Shown: piece by piece, positions 1 through 5,647 of the stretch
Numbering within the stretch: position 1 is the stretch's first letter
Layout of the letters: the number at the start of each line of letters is the position of its first letter
Source of the DNA: Alphaproteobacteria bacterium
GTDB taxonomy: Bacteria > Pseudomonadota > Alphaproteobacteria > Rhizobiales > Hyphomicrobiaceae
NCBI GenBank assembly: GCA_024279745.1
Contig: JAJRRE010000300.1
Location: 1-5,647, forward strand
Direction of reading: 5' to 3'
Length of the DNA: 5,647 nucleotides
The notes under the pieces: model-generated
Told to the model about the DNA's origin: nothing
Database searches by the model: none
Seen by the model: the letters and a program-made list of their open reading frames with translations, nothing else
Made by a program: the position numbers and the translations under genes

Positions 1-428
1 AGCAACAGCCCGGCGCGAATAACCGCCAATGGGTCTATACCGTGATGATCGTAGAAGCGCCGATCCTCATAGGCCATCAGCATTTTGAGATAACGCTGAT
101 CCACTTGCGCTTTTTTAATCGGCAAACGCCAGCGGCCATCGGGCGTGGTGAAAGCGCGCAGTAATTTGTCATTACGGTCAACAACGATCACCGACATAAT
201 ATCCGCATTGGCCAGCGGCGGCGGCCCAACTTGCTTGACGAGCACATATAGTGCAGCCCCGCCGCTCAGGGCTGCGACGACGGTCAGCGCGACGAAACTG
301 CGCCAGACCAGCGACCAGATCTTGCGGCGCTTTGCCGGGCGCTGGCCCGGTATCTGTTTTTGCGGCCGGCGTGCCGGTTCCGCCGGGCTGTTCGTTGCGT
401 ACGACAAAGCGTTACGTTTGCTTTCCAT
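1..428 (-). CDS. pbpC: Penicillin-binding protein 1C, N-terminal 142 residues (3' end beyond the left edge)
   Basis: Start of a bifunctional class A penicillin-binding protein of the PBP1C type, which polymerises glycan strands from lipid II and carries a downstream transpeptidase-like domain (not in the window). Translation from ATG 428-426 gives a basic, Pro/Arg-rich cytoplasmic tail (1-36, with KRRK at 33-36), one membrane anchor (about 37-64, SFVALTVVAALSGGAALYVL), then VVDRNDKLLRAFTTPDGRWR (82-101), a PBP1C hallmark. Next comes MLMAYEDRRFYDHHGIDPLA (116-135), glycosyltransferase motif 1, in which Glu121 is the expected catalytic glutamate. The family usually runs to roughly 700-800 residues, so most of the gene is missing here. 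The ATG lies four bases after the A2M stop, which suggests one transcript and probable translational coupling. The long basic tail is somewhat longer than I expect for E. coli PbpC. Other class A PBPs share EDxxFxxHxG, but LLRAFTTPDGRWRLP together with the A2M neighbour points to PBP1C. Confidence 0.93.
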   Translation of the reverse strand, partial: MESKRNALSYATNSPAEPARRPQKQIPGQRPAKRRKIWSLVWRSFVALTVVAALSGGAALYVLVKQVGPPPLANADIMSVIVVDRNDKLLRAFTTPDGRWRLPIKKAQVDQRYLKMLMAYEDRRFYDHHGIDPLAVIRAGLL

Positions 429-432
429 AATC

Positions 433-3400
433 TCAATGCACCGCCTTGATTGTCAGATGGCCAGAGCTTGTGCGCGCATACCGCTCCGGGCGATACATGT
501 CCTCAATAGTCGCGGCAGGATGCACAAACCGCCCCGGCGTTACAGCTCGCACCAGATAGGCAACCGTTGTTTTAAGCTTGTCATTGTTAGCGTCCTTGTA
601 AAAATCGAAGGCGGCTACGAATCGATCGTCACGGAACTGGGTCATGCGCGGGCGGATTTTCGGCTTCAACCATTTCAGGCCGGATAAATCACCACTTCCC
701 ACCAGCCGCGGATTTTCAATCTCCAGCCCTGCCGGCAACCGATCTTCCAATAGTAGCCGCCCGACATCATTGTCGGCGCCGATTTCCAACACGACGACCA
801 GCCGTTCATTCTGGTTCAGGCTGGCATCGTCGCCGTCCAGCTTCACTTGTTTGCCGGCCATTGTATAATAGCGGCGTGTGACGGTGAGGCTTTTGGAAAT
901 CGCCGGCTCCGGGGTCAACGACGCCCCCATCACGCTGAGCACCGCATCGACATTCTCAGCCCCCTTATTGGTGATCGCAATGGTGGAGCTATTTAGCTCC
1001 TTTGCCGACAACCCGCGCCGATAAGCGCCGTGATGGGCTTTGCCGCTGACCAACAATAAGGTCGATTTGGCTTTTTGTGACAGAGCGCGCGCGGCCAGCA
1101 GGGTCCAGGCCTGCTCCTGGGTCGAGCTGCGTGATTTGCCCTCATAGGCTTTGGCAACCACATCCACCAATGTCGCACTTTGTTTTGCGGCAATACCGGT
1201 CTCAGAGACCAGGGTCAGCACCGCCGCGCCATCGCGCAAGGTCGAACCATAGTCGGTGCGCGTGATATCATCGGCAGTTTTATTAAGATCGCGGATGGCG
1301 GCAGCAAAGGCGCGCATCGCCCGTGTCTTGTCGCCCATCATCGCCAATGCCGCACCTATTTGTGCCTTGGCCAGCGGCGTCGAAAACCGCTCAAGGCGCG
1401 TGTCGGCATAGTAACGCAGCTCACCAATTGGCGCCCGGCCGTTGCGCGCCAGGACATAAAGCGCATAGGCCCGCCGCTCGCCGCCGGATTCAAAATCAGA
1501 GGCATAGGAAACAAAATTCTGCAGCCGGTCCAGCGCCTGACGCATAGGCCGTTTGCGCACGCTATAGCCGGCTTCACGGGCGCGGGTGAGAAAATCGGTG
1601 ACATAACTGGTCAGCCAAAGATCGGCGTTTGACGGCCCCCATATGCCAAAAGCGCCGGAGCTGTCCTGCATATCAAACACCCGGTTAATCGCGGCCTGCA
1701 CGCGTTTTTTGACTTGTCCATCGCTGGCAATTCCGATATCACGCGCCAGCGCGTTGACATAGAGCAACGGCAGGGCGCGGCTGACGGTTTGCTCGGCGCA
1801 GCCATAAGGATAGCGGTCGAGTGCGTTTAAAATGCCCGGTACATCAAGCCTTGCGGTCGGTCCGACATTCACTGTCATGCGGCTACGGCCCGGGATCAGT
1901 CCGGCAAAGATATCAGTACTCAATTGCAACGTACCGCCCGGCTTGAGCGCGCTGACAATGGTGCGTTTGATATCGCCAGCGGGCGGAAAGACCTCAAAGT
2001 CCATGGCGCGTTTGACGTCAATGCCGCCGGGGCCGGTAACGCGCAAGGCATATTTAACCGGCCCGATGACGTCCGCCTTGATCATAAAACGCTCAAAACT
2101 GCGCTGACCAAGTTTTAACGTTATATCGCGGTTCAGCACGCTTTGTTTCAGACCGTCTTCGGTTTCGCGCTCAACGCTCAGCTTATAGACGGCCGCTGGA
2201 CCTTCAACATTATGCAGATCCACTTCCAGCCGCGCCTCATCGCCCAGGGTCAAGAAACGTGGTCCCGACGCCAACAGCGCCACCGCATCGCGCACGATCA
2301 CATCCTTGGTCACTGAGCCGACTTTATCGTCGGACCAGGCCACGGCCATCAGCCGCACCGTGCCGTTAAAATCCGGTAGATCAAAAGAAACCTGTGCCGT
2401 GCCGTCCGCGCCGACTTTGACAATGCCGGAGAACAGCGACAATGGTTTTTGCGTTGGCGGCGCGCCTTGCATGGACGGCCCCGATGGACCATCGCCGCCG
2501 GTGCGCAGTGCCCCGCGTTCAGCCCGCATCTCGTCGATTAGACGGCCGTAAAAATCGCGGATTTCAGCGCCCATGCGCCGCTGGGCATAAAACCATTTTT
2601 GTGGTGCGGGAGACTTATAGCGGGTCAGCGATAATATACCAACATCGACCGCCGCCACAGTGACATGGGCGTCGCTACCGGGCGCCAAACCAGCAAGCTT
2701 GATCGGCACCAGCAATGTGGAACCGGATTTAACTTTCTGCGGCACATCCAGCCCGACTTTGAGCGTGCGCGCGTCCGCATCCAGCCCCAACCATTGCACG
2801 CCGATTGAGCGGCCGGGCATCCGCTTGGCTTTGCGGTCCATCGGGCGATACAGCATTGCTGTGACATAAACACCGGGCGCCCAATCGTCTGAGACGCTAA
2901 GCGGTACATCCAGCCCGCCTTTGGGAACATCAACGAATTTTGTCGTTACAACGCCGGCATTCAAAACTGCGATCAAGGCTTTGCCCGCCTGCTTTGCTGC
3001 AATTTTCAATATGGCAGTTTCGCCCGGCAAATAGCTTTTTTTATCGAGCGCCACTTCCAGAATTTCGGGACTGTCGTCGCCCTCATCGCTCCACCAGCCA
3101 GCGTTGAATTCGACCGTGGTGACCAGCGCTTCATCTTTGCCGCCGGTCACTTCCAGCCGGTACCGTCCGTTATCAATCCGCGCCGCGATCTGGCCCGGCT
3201 GGGCAGCGCCCGCATCTATGGTGCCGGTCGCAATGCGCCGCGTTGTGGTGGCGGCGTCGTAGCTCCAGCGGCCGTCCTGGCGATACCATTGCCAATGCCG
3301 TTCCAGCTTACTCAGCTCCCATTTCAGGCCTTTGGCATTGGTCGCTTTTCCCGTCTTGTCGAGCTTAACGACCTTGAACATCGCGGTTTCATTTTCGCTA

Positions 3401-5647
3401 ATATTCCCGCCCTTGAACAACGGCTTAATGCCCAGGCGCGGCTGGCGCAGGTCAACCGGCAGAACCATTGAGCGCTCTATCGTGCGCCCGCCCGGCTCAC
3501 GCAGTCGCAGCCGAATTAACGCCTCCAGCGACTTAACCGTCTTCTCGACCTTCGGCAGTTTAATCTTCAGCACCGCGTTGCCGTCTTTGTCCGTGCGCGG
3601 CAATGTGCCAAGCGCCCGGCGCGTTGGCGTGATCGTTTTCTTCGCCAACCCGAAATGATATCCCTTGAAACCGGCAACGGGCTTCTTCGAAGCGCGCACG
3701 ATCACATCGCCTTCCAGCGCCAGATCGGCGGCGGCGGGGCCATAAAGATAGCGCCCGGCAATGTTGATTGTGCCACCATCGTAAACCGATATGGCCTTGC
3801 CGGTGGGAGTGAGCTTCAGCTCCAGGCGTTCTGGAACGAAATCTTCCACCAGGAATTTAACCTGCGCCAGCGCATTGGCTTTGGGGTCGGCGTGCAGCTT
3901 GGCGCGCCAGGTGCCGGTCATGACCGAACGGCCCAGATCAAGCGCCTGATAGCGCCCGCCCTGCCCCGCGTCCTTGAGCACAAAGCGGCGATGTTCAACG
4001 CCATCGGGGCGCGTTACAATAAGGGTTACCGGTAGCTTCGCCGCACGGGATTTGGCGTCGCGTATGAGCGCCGAAATATGCACGGTTTCGCCAGGGCGAT
4101 AGACGCCGCGTTCGGTATAAACAAATGCATCGAGCGGGCCAGGAGCTTCGCGCCCCTTGACACCCCGGTCGGTCATATCAAATGCGGCGGTGGCCAGATC
4201 CAGAAATGCATAATCGCCGCCTGCGGTCTGCGCGACCAGTACCGCCGGCGCCGATCCCCCTTCACCGCGCGTCAAGCCGGGTGCAAAATGTGCATAGCCG
4301 TTTTTATCGGTTTTGCTCTGTCCTAATTCTTCATTATTGCGCGCCAGCAATCGCACTGTGACATTCCCCAGCGGTGCAGCGCTGTCGAGGGAGCGGATAA
4401 ACGCGTGCAATCCCGTTTCACCGGACAGCGCGCTCATCCCCAGATCGGAGACAATAAACCATTGGGTGGCGGAACTGCGATCTTTGCCGCTCACCGGTTT
4501 GGCCCGCAAAGCATAGACGCCGGGTTTCAGCTGCGGCAGCGCCTCACTGACCGGAAACGCCGTTGTTACATCATCATTCAGTTTCTTGGCGACGTCCAAG
4601 ACGCCCTTATAAACGCGCGCGCCTTTGGTCTTGGTAATTTCGGAGAACTGCCAGCGATCCAGTTGCCTTTGAAATTCTTCGCCCTGTACTGTCTGAACCA
4701 ACGAGCGATCACCAAGGCGATAGACTTCGACTTCAACCTGGTCCGTATTGACGGTAACCAGCGGAATGCCCTGCTGACCTTTATTGGGCAGCACATAGCC
4801 GCGGCCGGAAAAGCGAACGGTTGGCGAGCGATCGCGCACATAAACCGAGAACGGCGCCGATTTCAGAAGATCCTCGCCAATGGCAGAGGGCAGACCGGCG
4901 CGCAATCGAATTTCATAACGTTTGCCGTGTTTCAGCCCGTCAATGCACAGCTGGCGCGGTTCGGCGGTTACATTTTGCGGGTCTTTGCCGTCCACTGAGA
5001 CGAAGGGCGAAAAATCAATATCACCGCGCGCCAGCCGCTCGGAAAACTGCACGCATAGGCGCGGCAGCCGGGCATCGGAATCGATTTTGTAATCTGTTAT
5101 ACGAAAGCCCTTTTGCGCTCGCAGATCCGCATAAGCTTTTTGCGTGGCGGCTGATGGTGCAAGGCTCTGGCTGAGCTTCAGCGCATTAATAGCACTGCGC
5201 CAGAACGAGCGGCGCTTGAGCCCTTGCGCCAATACCGCCAACGCCTCACCTTGCAAAGCTTTGGATGCGGCGCGTTTGTAAGCAATAAAGGCCGACGCTG
5301 TGCCATTGGTTGGCAAAGAATATTTTTCATTCGATTTGGGCTTGATCGCCAGCAGGGCCTTGGCCAAGCCTAGCCAGGCGCGGGCGTCCCTGGTGTCGGC
5401 AACAACAGCTTTGGCGAAATTGCGCGAGGCTGCCCGCGGATCATTTTGCGCGCCAAGAGCCAGCTCGCCGCTAATGCGCCATTGGCGCGCGGAACGCTCC
5501 CCCGGCAACCAGTTCTTTTTGAGGAAAAATTCATAGCGCACCGCATCGCGTGCTACGGAGCGGTGGTTGAACGCGCGCACATCCTGCGCTGTCGCCGCGC
5601 TGTCCCAGATCCCGATTGATCCGCCAAATGCGAATAGGGACAAGATC
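433..5647 (-). CDS. Alpha-2-macroglobulin family protein, thioester type (YfhM-like), 5' end cut by the window
   Basis: Exported protease-trap protein of the bacterial A2M family; at least 1,736 residues, ending at TGA 435-433. Residues are numbered from the TTG at 5643. Visible in order: truncated signal peptide (1-19, ATA before Gln20); helical TPR-like region (about 30-175, e.g. DARAWLGLAKALL); first beta domains with Cys197 and Cys233; an MG1-type domain from about Trp395; an MG2-type domain with VYTERGVYRPGE (to 519); a second macroglobulin/BRD-type domain with SYLPGE (870-875); a Gly/Pro-rich bait-like loop (about 1040-1065); the A2M-family core KPLSLFSG...LPDFNGTVRLMAVAWSDD (1066-1106); thioester domain with CAEQ at 1282-1285 and GIWGPSNADLWLTSYVTDFL; and a C-terminal MG10-like domain ending MYRPERYA. 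No frameshift or internal stop. The TTG is probably not the real start, since the frame stays open to the edge and the hydrophobic core lacks a basic n-region. The thioester separates it from YfaS-type A2Ms, which lack CxEQ. The family call is very secure; domain borders are approximate. Confidence 0.96.
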   Translation of the reverse strand, partial: ILSLFAFGGSIGIWDSAATAQDVRAFNHRSVARDAVRYEFFLKKNWLPGERSARQWRISGELALGAQNDPRAASRNFAKAVVADTRDARAWLGLAKALLAIKPKSNEKYSLPTNGTASAFIAYKRAASKALQGEALAVLAQGLKRRSFWRSAINALKLSQSLAPSAATQKAYADLRAQKGFRITDYKIDSDARLPRLCVQFSERLARGDIDFSPFVSVDGKDPQNVTAEPRQLCIDGLKHGKRYEIRLRAGLPSAIGEDLLKSAPFSVYVRDRSPTVRFSGRGYVLPNKGQQGIPLVTVNTDQVEVEVYRLGDRSLVQTVQGEEFQRQLDRWQFSEITKTKGARVYKGVLDVAKKLNDDVTTAFPVSEALPQLKPGVYALRAKPVSGKDRSSATQWFIVSDLGMSALSGETGLHAFIRSLDSAAPLGNVTVRLLARNNEELGQSKTDKNGYAHFAPGLTRGEGGSAPAVLVAQTAGGDYAFLDLATAAFDMTDRGVKGREAPGPLDAFVYTERGVYRPGETVHISALIRDAKSRAAKLPVTLIVTRPDGVEHRRFVLKDAGQGGRYQALDLGRSVMTGTWRAKLHADPKANALAQVKFLVEDFVPERLELKLTPTGKAISVYDGGTINIAGRYLYGPAAADLALEGDVIVRASKKPVAGFKGYHFGLAKKTITPTRRALGTLPRTDKDGNAVLKIKLPKVEKTVKSLEALIRLRLREPGGRTIERSMVLPVDLRQPRLGIKPLFKGGNISENETAMFKVVKLDKTGKATNAKGLKWELSKLERHWQWYRQDGRWSYDAATTTRRIATGTIDAGAAQPGQIAARIDNGRYRLEVTGGKDEALVTTVEFNAGWWSDEGDDSPEILEVALDKKSYLPGETAILKIAAKQAGKALIAVLNAGVVTTKFVDVPKGGLDVPLSVSDDWAPGVYVTAMLYRPMDRKAKRMPGRSIGVQWLGLDADARTLKVGLDVPQKVKSGSTLLVPIKLAGLAPGSDAHVTVAAVDVGILSLTRYKSPAPQKWFYAQRRMGAEIRDFYGRLIDEMRAERGALRTGGDGPSGPSMQGAPPTQKPLSLFSGIVKVGADGTAQVSFDLPDFNGTVRLMAVAWSDDKVGSVTKDVIVRDAVALLASGPRFLTLGDEARLEVDLHNVEGPAAVYKLSVERETEDGLKQSVLNRDITLKLGQRSFERFMIKADVIGPVKYALRVTGPGGIDVKRAMDFEVFPPAGDIKRTIVSALKPGGTLQLSTDIFAGLIPGRSRMTVNVGPTARLDVPGILNALDRYPYGCAEQTVSRALPLLYVNALARDIGIASDGQVKKRVQAAINRVFDMQDSSGAFGIWGPSNADLWLTSYVTDFLTRAREAGYSVRKRPMRQALDRLQNFVSYASDFESGGERRAYALYVLARNGRAPIGELRYYADTRLERFSTPLAKAQIGAALAMMGDKTRAMRAFAAAIRDLNKTADDITRTDYGSTLRDGAAVLTLVSETGIAAKQSATLVDVVAKAYEGKSRSSTQEQAWTLLAARALSQKAKSTLLLVSGKAHHGAYRRGLSAKELNSSTIAITNKGAENVDAVLSVMGASLTPEPAISKSLTVTRRYYTMAGKQVKLDGDDASLNQNERLVVVLEIGADNDVGRLLLEDRLPAGLEIENPRLVGSGDLSGLKWLKPKIRPRMTQFRDDRFVAAFDFYKDANNDKLKTTVAYLVRAVTPGRFVHPAATIEDMYRPERYARTSSGHLTIKAVH
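441..447 (-). promoter_or_regulatory. Possible ribosome binding site for pbpC
   Basis: On the minus strand AAGGCGG lies inside the last codons of the A2M gene, followed by 12 bases and then the pbpC ATG at 428. The spacing is longer than the usual 5-9 bases, so the site may be weak, with pbpC relying partly on ribosomes finishing the A2M gene (TGA, GATT, ATG). No other purine-rich stretch near this ATG is better. Confidence 0.35.
1789..1800 (-). other. Thioester motif CAEQ of the A2M protein
   Basis: Codons TGC GCC GAG CAA encode Cys1282-Ala-Glu-Gln1285 within YPYGCAEQTVSRALPLLY. In this family the Cys side chain and the Gln four positions along form an internal thioester that can bind attacking proteases covalently. 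Both reactive residues are present, so the site looks functional. Tyr1278, four residues before the Cys, is placed like the tyrosine reported to shield the thioester in Salmonella A2M (from memory). Confidence 0.9.
2449..2526 (-). other. Bait-like flexible loop of the A2M protein
   Basis: Residues about 1040-1065 run RAERGALRTGGDGP then SGPSMQGAPPTQ, just before the conserved KPLSLFSG strand. The segment is rich in Gly, Pro, Ser and Thr and looks disordered, with Arg, Met and Leu residues that could be cut by proteases of several specificities. Its place matches the variable, protease-sensitive segment of A2M proteins. The assignment is by position and composition only. Confidence 0.5.
5587..5647 (-). 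other. Partial Sec signal peptide of the A2M protein
   Basis: The first visible residues, ILSLFAFGGSIGIW then DSAATA, form a hydrophobic core followed by a small-residue c-region. Ala17-Thr18-Ala19 fits a signal peptidase I site, with cleavage before Gln20-Asp-Val. The positively charged n-region and true start codon must lie just right of the window. There is no cysteine in the first 190 residues, so no lipobox can be present in the visible part. Confidence 0.7.

Noticed and set aside
429..432. Possible terminator or promoter between the two genes
   Set aside because: The gap is only four bases, with no hairpin plus T-run around it.
145..687. Plus-strand ORF of 180 codons spanning the pbpC-A2M junction
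   Set aside because: It is antisense to two well-supported genes, including the PBP1C membrane anchor and the A2M C-terminus. The product is a low-complexity Arg/Ser/Ala-rich sequence with no family resemblance.
1180..1632. Plus-strand ORF of 150 codons opposite the thioester domain
   Set aside because: It is antisense to the highly conserved helical thioester domain and has no recognised motif, so it is treated as a shadow frame.
4405..4998. Plus-strand ORF of 197 codons antisense to the A2M gene
   Set aside because: It lies fully inside the A2M frame, whose protein is conserved across this stretch. The translation has no recognisable domain and looks like a shadow of GC-rich codons.
1..5647. 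A novel defence system, mobile element, CRISPR array or RNA gene
   Set aside because: Both reading frames are ordinary family members and fill essentially the whole window. I saw no direct or inverted repeats, integrase or transposase signatures, or tRNA-like structures by eye; a repeat or covariance-model search was not possible.

Overview
The window is a nearly gap-free piece of a two-gene, minus-strand operon. Most of it (433 to the right edge) is one very large gene for a bacterial alpha-2-macroglobulin (A2M) of the thioester-containing, YfhM-like type. Four bases downstream begins the 5' part of a gene for penicillin-binding protein 1C (pbpC), which runs off the left edge. Reading along transcription, the order is right edge -> A2M -> pbpC -> left edge. 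Both genes are incomplete here. The A2M gene lacks only its first few codons, because its signal peptide is cut by the right edge. pbpC shows its first 142 codons.

The pair is a known arrangement. Bacterial A2Ms are envelope proteins thought to trap attacking proteases: cleavage of an exposed bait loop triggers a conformational change, and a reactive Cys-Gln thioester can then attach covalently to the attacker. PBP1C is a bifunctional inner-membrane peptidoglycan synthase that begins with a glycosyltransferase domain. Linkage of the two genes has been read as a periplasmic defence-and-repair unit: the A2M neutralises proteases that get through a damaged wall, and PBP1C rebuilds the wall. The sequence supports an intact version, with thioester motif CAEQ, a tyrosine four residues before it, a flexible Gly/Pro-rich bait-like loop, and the glycosyltransferase motif EDRRFYDHHG.

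The organism is probably an alphaproteobacterium. This rests on moderately high GC, the 'TPR-like N-terminus plus A2M' architecture of about 1,740 residues, and the YPYGCAEQTVSRALPLLY style of the thioester region. It is a judgement from memory of family style, not a proven assignment.

There is no intergenic stretch longer than four bases, and I see no RNA gene, mobile element, CRISPR array, terminator or promoter. The numerous ORFs in other frames, including plus-strand ones up to 197 codons, look like shadows of the high-GC A2M reading frame. I do not see a previously undescribed system. The points most worth a second look are the signal peptide type (apparently signal peptidase I rather than lipoprotein), the helical N-terminal extension and the bait-like loop.
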